NCBI GenBank assembly: GCA_963747515.1
Contig: CAVVFN010000007.1
Coordinates: 186,001-250,000, forward strand
Source of the DNA: Mariniphaga sp963747515
Lineage (GTDB): Bacteria; Bacteroidota; Bacteroidia; Bacteroidales; Prolixibacteraceae
Length of the DNA stretch: 64,000 nucleotides
Reading direction: 5' to 3'
The notes below the pieces were generated by a model, which was not told the origin of the DNA, searched no databases, and saw nothing but the letters and a program-made list of their open reading frames with translations. Position 1 is the first letter of the stretch; every line of letters starts with the position of its first letter. Both the position numbers and the translations under genes were made by a program. This document shows, one piece after another, positions 52,010 through 60,890 of the stretch.

Positions 52010-52855
52010 TTACAGCAGGTCCTTTACAGCCATTAAGTACTGGCGTGAAACCGGAATGGTCTCTTTTGTTTCATCAAGAGTTATCCAATAGGTGTTGAAG
52101 TTTTTATTCAATTTGGAAATGTACTGTATGTTGACTATGCTTGAGCGATGAGTCCTGACAAAATTATTGAATTCCTTCAATTGTTTTTCTATATTTTTTA
52201 ATGTGTTTCTTATCATTTTCTTTTTAAATTCCCCTTCATCAAGGAACCCCACCTCCACATAATTATCAGCCGATTTTATAAAAACAACTTCTGATAAAAG
52301 TAATCGGAGGTTATCTGACTCGTTTTCAGAATTCAGCTCAATAAAACGGTTCGCATAATTTTCCGAAAATTGGTTTAACCTCTCCTGCATCAACCGGGTA
52401 TCCTGCAGCAGGTTTTTATATTTACTGTGCATTGAAGCAATTGTATTTTTCAGATGCATAGTTACCGGCACACTCAGGCAGATAATAACAACCCGTACCA
52501 TTATATTAAATGTAATATTTGTATGGCCAACATACCGTATGTAAAAAGCAAAGGCAACACTGCTTAGAGCTATCTGCGAAAGGTAATAAACAGAATTCAG
52601 TAAAGAACTTTCTTCCTCATCCGATTCACTGCGAATGAGGTGGTTTTGAAACAGAATTTGTGAGAGTACCTGAATAATAAAAATTATTACACCAAAGCCT
52701 GCAATAAACAGTTGTTTGTTTTCAAATTCAAAATTCTTTGCAGGAAAGGGTTGAAAAAACAGGATAAACAAAAAAACAGCAATGCTTATTCCCAGATAAG
52801 TTTTAAAATACTTTTTTGATAAAGCAATAAATTGATCTGTAGTGTTATTCGACAT
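52010..52855 (-). CDS. Membrane-bound LytTR-type transcription regulator
   Basis: The 281-residue protein has four membrane helices in the first half (about 19-39, 50-68, 88-108, 115-135), a short coiled linker (about 145-175), and a C-terminal LytTR DNA-binding domain (about 180-281). The domain shows SEVVFIKSADNYVEV and FVRTHRSSIVNIQYISKLNK, the latter with the arginine and serine typical of LytTR. There is no receiver domain, so it is a one-component regulator with a membrane sensor, like many in Bacteroidota. It lies upstream of the radical SAM/desaturase genes on the same strand (172 bp gap) and might control them; this is inference. Confidence 0.9.
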   Translation of the reverse strand: MSNNTTDQFIALSKKYFKTYLGISIAVFLFILFFQPFPAKNFEFENKQLFIAGFGVIIFIIQVLSQILFQNHLIRSESDEEESSLLNSVYYLSQIALSSVAFAFYIRYVGHTNITFNIMVRVVIICLSVPVTMHLKNTIASMHSKYKNLLQDTRLMQERLNQFSENYANRFIELNSENESDNLRLLLSEVVFIKSADNYVEVGFLDEGEFKKKMIRNTLKNIEKQLKEFNNFVRTHRSSIVNIQYISKLNKNFNTYWITLDETKETIPVSRQYLMAVKDLL

Positions 52856-53415
52856 CAGTTGCGGTTTCTAACAAAATGATTTACGTACAAGAGGCATTAA
52901 TAAAAGCTTCCACCTAATTTAAAGACTTAAATTCCTATGCATACAATCAGTTAAAAAAGTTAAACGATTTCCAGCCATTCAATGTGAGGCAAATTAAATT
53001 AATATTATCAGCCGTTCATGTTGTTACTCAAATTTAAATATTTCTATTTAATAATTAAGATCTATTCTTTCGAATTTTAAAAGAATCTGTTTAGTTCGGA
53101 AGAGCATAAGAAAAGCTTACAATTCTGCCAAAATGGGAGATATTACAGAAGTTAAGATCATGCTGTTCCGGATGAAGGCAAAGGTCTCAGTATTTATCCC
53201 GCATGTTATGAAATAAATAAACAGTTTTACAGGATGTCCCTGAGGAAGGTTCAGATTTGCCAAAACCGGACAAAAGATTCCCGCGCACCAACCATGCACT
53301 TTTTAGCTATTGCCGCTGGCGGTAGTCTTGTTATTTAAAAATAACTCCTTTGTTTTAACAAAGAGATATGAATAATATTTTTCGGGAGTAAGGGCTTCGG
53401 GATGAGGTCTCTGCC
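52856..53415. other. Intergenic region with a short hairpin
   Basis: No gene is supported in 560 bp. CTTTGTT TT AACAAAG at 53350-53365 is a perfect 7-bp inverted repeat about 50 bp beyond the stop of the beta-helix gene on the minus strand, and could assist termination. A 60-codon minus-strand frame at 53117-53299 has no protein-like features. Confidence 0.4.
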
Positions 53416-55101
53416 TCATTCAGTTGTTACCTTCACATCTTTAAACATATACGGGTTGTCGCTGAGCCTTAAATCTTCTCCACTTGCAGTAGTTACATTC
53501 CTAAGAATAACTTCCTTTGTTTTGACATAGGGAAATTTCTCCACATAAGTATTGTCAGTCATTTGCGGGTTGAAATTTCCAAAGATTGCCGGTCCCTGGT
53601 AGCCGGCAGGATGATTTGAGTCGTCGATCCTAAGGTTTTCGATAATTATCCGTTCAGGCATATAGCTGGTGTATCCGAAATCATGCTGTCCTGAATAGGA
53701 TCCACCAATAATGCTGGCGCTGACCGGCTTCCCACCTGCCGGTACGAAAACGCAGTTACGGATGATAAATTCTCCCTGCCAGGTGCTGCCGTAGTCGGAG
53801 CGCAGGTTGATGAGGCTCCTTCCGTATATCGTGGAATTCTCAACAGTGAACGTACCGCTGCCGATGGCATTTATTCCCTGGTGCCCCAGCTTTGAGTTGC
53901 GGATGGTGGCATTGGCAACTCCCATATGGGCATCGAACCGGGAAAAGGTGCAACTGTCGTAAACAAGGTTCTTGGAGTAGTTGGATCCCAAAATTCCCCA
54001 GTACCTGCTGTCGTTGATATCATTGGTCTGGCTGCAGTTTACAAACGATACATTCAGTGCCCGGTTAACGGAGATGTCGTAGCTGCCCATTGAGACCGGA
54101 ACTCCTGCCGAGCCAATGGTCTGGTAGGTTTTATGTCCAGTAAAAAGGGTATTCCTAACCGTTACATAGGCGCAGTCGCCGATATGGATGAAGCCTCCAT
54201 AAGGTGCTCCATGCTCTCCTTCTCCGGTAATCCGGTGTTCCAGTCCGTCTACAAGTACATTGGAGCGCCTGATTGCAATGCCCCGGCTGTAATAGGTGTA
54301 TTTCGATTCAGCATTGTTGGCGATTGTGGTGAAACGGCCTCCTGTGATGGTCAGGGTTGTCTCGTCAATGGGAAGGGCTGAGATGTCGGTGATTTGATCG
54401 AAATCCCAGACAATTGGTGCGTTCATATCTATACTGCCGTCTTTCTCAACAATAAAAATATCGGTCTGAGGAGAACCATTATTTTGATTCGGCCCAAACC
54501 GGATGTAACGTCTTACGTTGGAATTGGTGACGGTGACCAGGCAGGTTGCAGGAAAGGAGATGTCAATGTTCTTCTGATTTCTCTTAAGTGAAGATATGCC
54601 TTCCGGTTGAAAGGGTTGCAGGGTGGATTTCACCAGAAAAACATGTGCATTGCGGTTAAGAACTTCCCTGTCGTCTATGATAAAGGCAGCCGTGCCGAAA
54701 TCAGTATCGGTCTGGATGACTGCTGTGCGGTTCTTTCCACTGATGTAATAAGTTGCATTATCATCTGCTTTAACAGAAAGGCCGTACTTATTAGCAATGG
54801 CATGGGTAGCTGCAATGGCTTCCGTATCATCGGATTTGCCATCACCAATGGCACCGAAATCACTATAGCGGACCAGTCCATTGGCTTTAAATTTAAGGAC
54901 ATCTTTTGGGTCCACATTTACAAGCAATTCCCCGTTTTCATTTTTTTGTACCTTGGTTTTTTCCTGTTTTGATGTTATTACTACCCCATCGGGGGAGTTT
55001 GATGTCTGCCCCTGTGTATTGAAGAACATAGCCGGGAAAAAGAAGAAAAACAGCAGTAAGTACTTCAAATAATTAAAATTATTTATTTTCAATGGTATCA
55101 T
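53416..55101 (-). CDS. Secreted pectate-lyase-fold (beta-helix) protein
   Basis: From ATG 55101 the protein is 561 residues, with a signal peptide (LKYLLLFFFFFPAMFFNTQG). The region after it, VRYSDFGAIGDGKSDDTEAI, is the Pectate_lyase_3 opening found in phage tailspikes, polygalacturonases and related right-handed beta-helix enzymes. Repeating coil segments follow (VTVRNTLFTGHK, LVYDSCTFSRFDAH, ATIRNSKLGHQGI, FTVENSTIYGRS). I cannot identify the catalytic residues, so it may be a lyase, hydrolase or binding protein. Exported, perhaps surface-located. A TACTTTTG -7 element lies 28 bp upstream. Nearby genes do not form a recognisable polysaccharide locus. Confidence 0.87.
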   Translation of the reverse strand: MIPLKINNFNYLKYLLLFFFFFPAMFFNTQGQTSNSPDGVVITSKQEKTKVQKNENGELLVNVDPKDVLKFKANGLVRYSDFGAIGDGKSDDTEAIAATHAIANKYGLSVKADDNATYYISGKNRTAVIQTDTDFGTAAFIIDDREVLNRNAHVFLVKSTLQPFQPEGISSLKRNQKNIDISFPATCLVTVTNSNVRRYIRFGPNQNNGSPQTDIFIVEKDGSIDMNAPIVWDFDQITDISALPIDETTLTITGGRFTTIANNAESKYTYYSRGIAIRRSNVLVDGLEHRITGEGEHGAPYGGFIHIGDCAYVTVRNTLFTGHKTYQTIGSAGVPVSMGSYDISVNRALNVSFVNCSQTNDINDSRYWGILGSNYSKNLVYDSCTFSRFDAHMGVANATIRNSKLGHQGINAIGSGTFTVENSTIYGRSLINLRSDYGSTWQGEFIIRNCVFVPAGGKPVSASIIGGSYSGQHDFGYTSYMPERIIIENLRIDDSNHPAGYQGPAIFGNFNPQMTDNTYVEKFPYVKTKEVILRNVTTASGEDLRLSDNPYMFKDVKVTTE

Positions 55102-55128
55102 GTAGAATTTTACTGATTCAACAATTTT

Positions 55129-55136
55129 CAAAAGTA
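55129..55136 (-). promoter_or_regulatory. Bacteroidota-type -7 promoter element
   Basis: The minus strand reads TACTTTTG, an exact TAnnTTTG match, 28 bp before ATG 55101. A TTG-containing stretch upstream (TAATTGATTT) may include a degenerate -33 element. Confidence 0.45.
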
Positions 55137-55252
55137 TCAATATAAATCAATTATAAAGATCATCATAAACTAAATTTTTCCACGTAAATTATTGGAAAGA
55201 TTGCAAAAAAAACAGGTTAACCCTCAACCATCATAGGTAATAATATTTTGAA

Positions 55253-56467
55253 CTATTCCTCACTTCTTTCCTTCAACCCATGAAAAACGGCCAATCCACC
55301 TGTTGAAGTTTCTTTATAGAGACTTGGAAGATCTCTTCCGGTTTGGTTCATGGTATTCACCACCTGGTCGAAACTAATAAAATGCCGGCCATCAGAAAGC
55401 ATGGCATAATCTTTATGATTAAGTGCACGTGCCGCTGCCATTGCATTTCTTTCGATACATGGAATTTGAACAAGACCAAGAACCGGATCACAAGTTAATC
55501 CGAGATGGTGTTCCAATCCCATTTCAGCTGCATATTCAACCTGAAAAATACTTCCCCCGCTTAACTGGGTAAGAGCAGCTGAACCCATAGCACATGCTGT
55601 TCCCACTTCCCCCTGACATCCTACTTCAGCACCCGAAATAGAAGCATTCTGTTTTACAAGATTTCCAATTATTCCGGCCGTAGCCAATGCCCGCAGAATT
55701 TTCTTATCGGAGCTGTCGTAATATTTTTGATGATAATACAACACTGCCGGTACTACACCACTTCCGCCGCAGGTAGGAGAAGTAACGATTATCCCGCCAC
55801 CGGCATTCTCTTCCGAAACTGCCAGTGCAAAGGCATACAACATGGAACGTTTGCGAATATAGCCTTTAAAATTCTTTGCCTTTGATAAAATTGAACCTGC
55901 TTTCCTTGGGAGTTTCAATGCTCCGGGTAATGTGCCATCAGCATCAAGTCCACGGTGAATGGATTCTTTCATTACTTTCCATACTTCCTCAAGGTAATCC
56001 CAAATGTCACTGTTTTCAAATTCCTCAACAAATCCCCAGACAGGTTTTCCCCTTTTGTAACACCAATCCAGAATACCCTCCATTGTTGAAATAGGATAAA
56101 TGGATTGTTCATCCGTACCGGAATGATCATCAATTACAGAACCTCCCCCAATACTGTATGCTGTCCATGATTTCAGGATGTTATTATGAACATCGAATGC
56201 ATCGAATTTCATTCCATTCGGATGCTTTGGTAAGAATACCTCAGGTTTTTCAATAATCTCCAATCTCTTTCCCTCAAATAATTCACTCAATACGCTAAGT
56301 GTTAAATGCCCCTTGGCAGTAGCTGCAAGACTTCCATATAAGGTTACTTTATAGATATAGGCATCCTTTGTCAGGTTCAAAAAATGTTGTGCTGCTTTTC
56401 GTGGACCCATCGTATGGCTGCTTGAAGGGCCATGTCCAATTTTATAGATCTCTTTTATTGAATTCAT
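55253..56467 (-). CDS. sdaA: L-serine ammonia-lyase, iron-sulfur dependent
   Basis: The 404-residue protein is a single-chain L-serine dehydratase. Residues 13-22 read GPSSSHTMGP, the substrate loop of the beta-like domain. The alpha-like domain has the cluster cysteines in SPTCGGSGVVP, VGCQGEVGTACAMG and CDPVLGLVQIPCIERNA. It converts L-serine to pyruvate and ammonia in the cytoplasm using a [4Fe-4S] cluster, which suits an anaerobic or low-oxygen life. Both domains are in one chain, so no separate sdaB-type subunit is needed. A TACTTTTG -7 element lies 19 bp before the ATG. The gene appears monocistronic. Confidence 0.96.
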   Translation of the reverse strand: MNSIKEIYKIGHGPSSSHTMGPRKAAQHFLNLTKDAYIYKVTLYGSLAATAKGHLTLSVLSELFEGKRLEIIEKPEVFLPKHPNGMKFDAFDVHNNILKSWTAYSIGGGSVIDDHSGTDEQSIYPISTMEGILDWCYKRGKPVWGFVEEFENSDIWDYLEEVWKVMKESIHRGLDADGTLPGALKLPRKAGSILSKAKNFKGYIRKRSMLYAFALAVSEENAGGGIIVTSPTCGGSGVVPAVLYYHQKYYDSSDKKILRALATAGIIGNLVKQNASISGAEVGCQGEVGTACAMGSAALTQLSGGSIFQVEYAAEMGLEHHLGLTCDPVLGLVQIPCIERNAMAAARALNHKDYAMLSDGRHFISFDQVVNTMNQTGRDLPSLYKETSTGGLAVFHGLKERSEE

Positions 56468-56486
56468 TATCGTTATTTACTGGTGC

Positions 56487-56494
56487 AAAAGTAT
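56487..56494 (-). promoter_or_regulatory. Bacteroidota-type -7 promoter element
   Basis: The minus strand reads TACTTTTG, an exact TAnnTTTG match, 19 bp before the L-serine dehydratase ATG. The leader would be very short. No clear -33 element. Confidence 0.45.
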
Positions 56495-56760
56495 CGAAAA
56501 TGAGTTTATAAATCAGTTAATGATCTATAATAATATGACTCCAGAACAGGGTCTCTGGTTAAGATCCATTGAAGCAGACAAGGTGTGTGGAATACTGCCT
56601 AAACAATTCAACCCTTTTGAAATGCTTCCTGACATCATTGAAAGTAAAAACAGGAATTTTTACTGTGCTTTACCAATAATAATGAAAAGAAAAAACCAGA
56701 ATCTTTCTCTGTCTATATCATTTTTTTATCTTTAGAATTTTAATTTTTCAATTGGCTGAA

Positions 56761-57552
56761 ATGAAAATCATCAGAATTTCATTATTTATCATTGGATTAC
56801 TCCTGCTAGGTTTAAACATCACCGGATTGTTTAAGTCGTTAAGGAATGACGACCTGTACCGGGAGGTTACACCCTACAGGAATGACATCTCCCTTCGGCT
56901 TGAGGAGGCAAAAAAACAATGGCACAGAGAAGCAGGGGAACCCGACAAAGATTTTGCCATGCGTATGAGTACATTAATCAATAATTCCATGGCACATTAC
57001 TATAAAAATGAAGGTATTAAGAAATATCATCTGCAAATACCTTTGTGGGAGAACTATCTGTTAAGTTTAAAACAATGGATTACAGGTAAGGAGAAATATG
57101 AATTCCGTAATTATAAAAAAGCAGTGGAACGGGGTGTTGGAATTTGCTCCCAGCCATGCATAGCCTTACAAAACCTCCTTGCTGCAAATGGGATTGAGGC
57201 AGATCTTTGGGATATCTGGGGACATATTGTGGTTGATGCCAAATTCAGCGATGGAACACGCTATATACTTGACCCTGATTACGGGCAGTTTGTTCCGCAT
57301 GGCATGCAGGAGATCATGAATGATCCGGAAATTGTAAGGGAATGGTATGCCGACCAGGATGATGTATATGCCACACACATTACAGAACATAAACATACCG
57401 ATGACATCGTTGCCATGTATGAAAAAGACCGGAATAAAATTTACTATATGAAGGCGGGTTTTGAAAATTTTTCCTACATAGCCATATGGATTCTTCCCTT
57501 CTTGTTCATGCTGCCCTTGTTCATTTTTGAAATAAAAAAGAACCTGTTATGA
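56761..57552 (+). CDS. Membrane-anchored transglutaminase-like protein
   Basis: From ATG 56761 the protein is 263 residues; a TTG at 56752 would add three. A membrane helix at the N-terminus (ISLFIIGLLLLGLNITGLF) and another at the C-terminus (IAIWILPFLFMLPLFIFEI) enclose a periplasmic domain with the transglutaminase triad C129 (GVGICSQPC), H155 (IWGHIVVDAKFSDG) and D171 (YILDPDYG). The family includes proteases, amidases and accessory enzymes. It shares an ATGA overlap with a tiny ORF and lies in one unit with the large secreted protein that follows. It is a separate lineage from the broken transglutaminase-like gene at 37645-39520. Substrate unknown. Confidence 0.82.
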   Translation: MKIIRISLFIIGLLLLGLNITGLFKSLRNDDLYREVTPYRNDISLRLEEAKKQWHREAGEPDKDFAMRMSTLINNSMAHYYKNEGIKKYHLQIPLWENYLLSLKQWITGKEKYEFRNYKKAVERGVGICSQPCIALQNLLAANGIEADLWDIWGHIVVDAKFSDGTRYILDPDYGQFVPHGMQEIMNDPEIVREWYADQDDVYATHITEHKHTDDIVAMYEKDRNKIYYMKAGFENFSYIAIWILPFLFMLPLFIFEIKKNLL

Positions 57553-57668
57553 GCAAACCTGTTCGTTTTACTCCGGTAATACGGGTATTTACTTTGTTTA
57601 TATTGTCAAGTCCTGCGAGGGCTGATGAGAATGCAGGGTCGTTTCAGCTTCATCTGGAAATAAACTGA
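57549..57668 (+). CDS. Very small ORF with signal-peptide-like N-terminus
   Basis: ATG 57549 overlaps the previous stop codon (ATGA), a common sign of translational coupling. The 39-residue product (MSKPVRFTPVIRVFTLFIL and then SSPARADENAGSFQLHLEIN) looks like a signal peptide with a cleavage-like ARA-D site and only some 14 residues after it. It is followed 13 bp later by the next gene. It could be a true microprotein or the truncated start of a longer lost gene. Confidence 0.4.
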   Translation: MSKPVRFTPVIRVFTLFILSSPARADENAGSFQLHLEIN

Positions 57669-57681
57669 AAAAATAAGCATC

Positions 57682-59544
57682 ATGTGGAAATTAAAAACAG
57701 TTTTCTTTTACATTTTTGTACTTGCAATAAGTATGCCCCTAAAGAACCAGGCACAACAGGCAGGATCGGAAAACACTTTTGTGGTTTATTTTCCGACTGA
57801 TGATATTGGTGATTTTGAGGATATAACCCGGCAGGTATCCCGGTTGAAACCCTTTGGAAGAATAGATATTGACATCAATAATGCCGCTGAGAAAGCTTTT
57901 TTTGAACTGCCCCCGGAAGGTGGCAACTGGCATGATTATGCCTCCTATAACCGAAGTGTTGCCGTGTTCTTCCCCGATGAAAAAATTGCACCTTTTATCC
58001 CTGAATCGTTTGTAAAGAACAACCGCAAACTGCTTGAAAAGAAGTTGGAAGTTATCCGTAAACTTGGATTGAGTGCTGCTTTCAGAAGCAACGAACCCCG
58101 TTACCTGCCGGAAGCTTTTTTTAAGGAATATCCGCACCTGATGGGACCACGGGTTGACCATCCCCGGCGAAGTACCCGTAAGGAATTTGCTCCGTGTTTT
58201 CATCAGCAGGAAACGGTTGATATGTACCAGAACATGGTAAACCAATTATTTGCCTTTGCTCCTGAAATCAATACATTTTATTTCAGTATGAATGATGCCG
58301 GTTCGGGAACCTGCTGGGCCGACTGGCTCTACACCGGGCCCAATGGGCCTTCCCGTTGCAGGGATATCCCCTTAAGCGAAAGCGTGGTTGCTATGCTGAA
58401 TGTTTACAGAGAAGGAGCCAGGCAAACCGGTCACGACATCGATATCTTTTTTCACGGGATGTTTACAGATGAAGAAAGGGATGAAATATTAAAGGCATTA
58501 CCTGAAAATTGTTATTTAAGGGAAAGAAATTATCCTCCTGTTAAAAGTGTTTCGGGGATGGGGTGGTCGGTATATCCTGTAAATGGTATTGTGAACCCTT
58601 TGGAAATTATTCGGAGTCTGAATCGCGATGGTATTCATGATGGTCAACGATACAATTTGTCTTTTCAGTTAACATATGGCAGAGGCCATGAGCGCCTGGA
58701 GAATGTCGAAAAACTGGTGGATATTGTAGAAGAACAGCTAAAGCTTCCGGCGGGTGAAGGCGATGAAAATTCGGAAGAGGCACTCAGAAAATTGTGTGTT
58801 CAATGGGGAGGAGAGAATAATTCCCGGCAGTTATTCGAAGCCTTTGTGGCCATGAATGAAGCTTTCGACTTTAAGAATAAAAATTTAGGAGCCCTAAGTC
58901 CTTTATATTGGGGAGTATCAACCAGGCATATAACAAGGCCATTGGTTTTTGCCCCAAATCGTTTAGCACCAAATGAAGAAGACTGGTACCTGCCTCATGT
59001 GTTTAATATTTCACCCGAGGAAGCACGAACCGATTATATGGACATTCATGGGGGAAATAAAGAACTGGAAGAAGGAAAGGTGCCTGTATTGTTAAACATG
59101 CTGGAGAAATCCTGGTCAAAACTTGAAGCCGTGAAAAATGCTCCTGAGCAGGAATTCCTGGAAAGTACGGCCATGGCAATGCGGATATACGCATCGGTAA
59201 TACGAAGTTGCAACAATTTTTATAAGGCACAGGAAATCAGAAACCGGAATAAAGAGGCATTGGCAGGAAAACCGCACCGACCCGATAAAACACCCACCTG
59301 GACAGGCAACCAGGACTTGCAGGATTTTAATGCCATTATGCGGAATGAACTGGACAATACACTTGAACTGACAGAACTGCTGGAAGCAGGTGGAATGGAA
59401 TTAATGTGTCATGCCAAAGAACCTTTACTTGAAGATACGTTCATCCTTGGTCCGGATTTAATCAATCAACTGAAGAAAAAAAGGGAGGTAATGCTGGCAC
59501 ATTGGACCGATATAGAAGGATACCTGGCTACTCCGTTTAAATAA
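57682..59544 (+). CDS. Large secreted protein of unknown function, possibly a glycoside-hydrolase-like barrel
   Basis: The 620-residue protein has a signal peptide (MWKLKTVFFYIFVLAISMPL, ending near AQQA). It contains an alpha/beta-barrel-like region: RKLGLSAAFRSNEPRYLPE, INTFYFSMNDAGSGTCWADW with an Asn-Asp pair and cysteine, then a region with GHDIDIFFHGMFTDEE. These resemble the cores of family GH67/GH20-type or DUF4838-like glycosidases, but I cannot match any family with confidence. The C-terminal third is helical (LNMLEKSWSKLEAV, ESTAMAMRIYASVIRSCNNF). It is the last gene of the transglutaminase-like unit, 129 bp after that gene's stop with the microprotein between. Role in sugar polymer breakdown is inference. 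Confidence 0.8.
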   Translation: MWKLKTVFFYIFVLAISMPLKNQAQQAGSENTFVVYFPTDDIGDFEDITRQVSRLKPFGRIDIDINNAAEKAFFELPPEGGNWHDYASYNRSVAVFFPDEKIAPFIPESFVKNNRKLLEKKLEVIRKLGLSAAFRSNEPRYLPEAFFKEYPHLMGPRVDHPRRSTRKEFAPCFHQQETVDMYQNMVNQLFAFAPEINTFYFSMNDAGSGTCWADWLYTGPNGPSRCRDIPLSESVVAMLNVYREGARQTGHDIDIFFHGMFTDEERDEILKALPENCYLRERNYPPVKSVSGMGWSVYPVNGIVNPLEIIRSLNRDGIHDGQRYNLSFQLTYGRGHERLENVEKLVDIVEEQLKLPAGEGDENSEEALRKLCVQWGGENNSRQLFEAFVAMNEAFDFKNKNLGALSPLYWGVSTRHITRPLVFAPNRLAPNEEDWYLPHVFNISPEEARTDYMDIHGGNKELEEGKVPVLLNMLEKSWSKLEAVKNAPEQEFLESTAMAMRIYASVIRSCNNFYKAQEIRNRNKEALAGKPHRPDKTPTWTGNQDLQDFNAIMRNELDNTLELTELLEAGGMELMCHAKEPLLEDTFILGPDLINQLKKKREVMLAHWTDIEGYLATPFK

Positions 59545-60014
59545 AACAAATTTAAAAAACTTCAATAATAGCTAATTTAGGGCCTGCTGAAAAACTCAAA
59601 GAATGTAAATATGACCTCAGCGAGGTCGTATGTTTATAGAAGAAGAAGATGATGAAGGAAAAGATGTGCAACCCCTGGCTGGTTGAATATCCACTCATGT
59701 TATCCCTTTTCTATAAACATGTTATCCCTCTGGGATAAATTTTCAAACTGATTGAAGATTCAAGTGCACGTTTTTTCCAGTATTCCTCTTTTAATGCTTG
59801 CACCTCATCCTCGCAAATTGTTCGTTATAATATTTAATATCAGTAAGTAAGATATTTATCAGCAAGCCCTAATTTAACAATCGGGCAGAGGCAAAACGAA
59901 GAAATTAAAATGCGCTGCACGTTCAAGCTTCATGCGGTCAGGCTGCCTCTGATAATTTTCGCAGCATCAACTTCAGATATTAAATGGAGTTAAAATTTAT
60001 AAAGAGTATGTATT
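59545..60014. other. Gene-free region with REP-like inverted units
   Basis: No gene is supported in 470 bp. Two inverted palindromic units occupy 59613-59738. The remaining sequence has no protein-like frame or clear terminator for the upstream gene. Confidence 0.55.
59613..59738. repeat. Pair of REP-like palindromic units in inverted orientation
   Basis: Unit 1: GACCTC AGC GAGGTC, then GT, then ATGTTTATAGAA (59613-59641). Unit 2 is its inverse: TTCTATAAACAT, GT, TTATCCC TCT GGGATAA (59709-59738). Each consists of a short hairpin followed by the same 12-base tail, with different but complementary stem arms. A 12-bp direct repeat CATGTTATCCCT also occurs at 59696-59707 and 59718-59729. The compensating stem differences suggest conserved hairpins. 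Confidence 0.65.
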
Positions 60015-60890
60015 TTATTTTGATACCCGGCCGTCATCCATCCGGGTAGTACTTACAACCACATCATCCATTAAAATTCCTGCTGCACTGTGATTTCCAT
60101 CATGATGATAGAGCGAGAGCCACAACACACTCACCTTCAGATCCTGGGTTGTACGCATCCATAGATCGTCCCACCGGCCGTAATTTTGTCCATCCACCCA
60201 TAAAGCAATTTCACCATTATGAACAGAACCATCCTCAGAAGGAACACCCAATTTGAGTTTCATTTCAATCAGATACCATTTCCCATCCTGTAACTTCGGG
60301 GGAAGCGGTGGTTCCCGGTGTTGTTCTTTTTTGCAGTACCTTTCTCCATCGTCAGATGTACAGGGAAAAACATCACCCCAGCAGGCTCCCTGAGGATTAA
60401 CACAATCCTGGTACATGCCACGATAATAAGCATAAATTTGAGGGGTATGTAATTTTCTGCTGTGTTCTATTGTACTAATGGCATAATCATCCCCATTCGG
60501 ACGGTAGTCGGATTTGCCCAGGAAGTTTCTATCTCCGGCAAATAAACCACTTCCGTGATGTCGGGCATTAAATTCAAAACCCTCTTCATATTTTATATAC
60601 CAGCGCACATACATGCTGTCGTTTTGAGTTGGCAATACTTTCACCAAATCGGAACCACCCCCCTTACCGGCAGGCACAAATAAACGCAAAACGTGATTTC
60701 CTGCAGTATTGAAGGGACCCGGATCAGAAATAAACTGAACATCAGAATTATCATCATAATCGTCCCAGGTTGTTTTCTCGTCTTCAAACCCGGTTTGAAA
60801 AACAATGGAAGATGCCGGTGTCTGAATGGGCTGCGAATGGGAGGTTATATTTACACAGAATCCTAAACAAAGAAGTAATATCTTTTTCAT
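60015..60890 (-). CDS. Secreted jelly-roll protein, possibly polysaccharide-lyase-like
   Basis: The 291-residue protein has a signal peptide (MKKILLLCLGFCVNITSHSQ). The rest is rich in beta strands: IVFQTGFEDEKTTWDDY, MYVRWYIKYEEGFEF, KWYLIEMKLKLGVP, NGEIALWVDGQNYGRWDD and a final AAGILMDDVVVSTTRM. This resembles concanavalin-like jelly rolls of PL14/PL20-type alginate or glucuronan lyases, including a strand end with MDDVVVS. Four cysteines near the middle (CVNPQGAC and FPCTSDDGERYC) may form disulfides. I see no certain catalytic site, so a binding role is also possible. It lies alone on the minus strand. Confidence 0.75.
   Translation of the reverse strand: MKKILLLCLGFCVNITSHSQPIQTPASSIVFQTGFEDEKTTWDDYDDNSDVQFISDPGPFNTAGNHVLRLFVPAGKGGGSDLVKVLPTQNDSMYVRWYIKYEEGFEFNARHHGSGLFAGDRNFLGKSDYRPNGDDYAISTIEHSRKLHTPQIYAYYRGMYQDCVNPQGACWGDVFPCTSDDGERYCKKEQHREPPLPPKLQDGKWYLIEMKLKLGVPSEDGSVHNGEIALWVDGQNYGRWDDLWMRTTQDLKVSVLWLSLYHHDGNHSAAGILMDDVVVSTTRMDDGRVSK

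Noticed and set aside
53117..53299. 60-codon minus-strand frame upstream of the LytTR regulator
   Set aside because: No domain or signal; chance frame in non-coding DNA.
56520..56735. 71-codon plus-strand frame between sdaA and the transglutaminase-like gene
   Set aside because: No recognisable protein features; it lies in the divergent promoter region. A gene remnant cannot be excluded.
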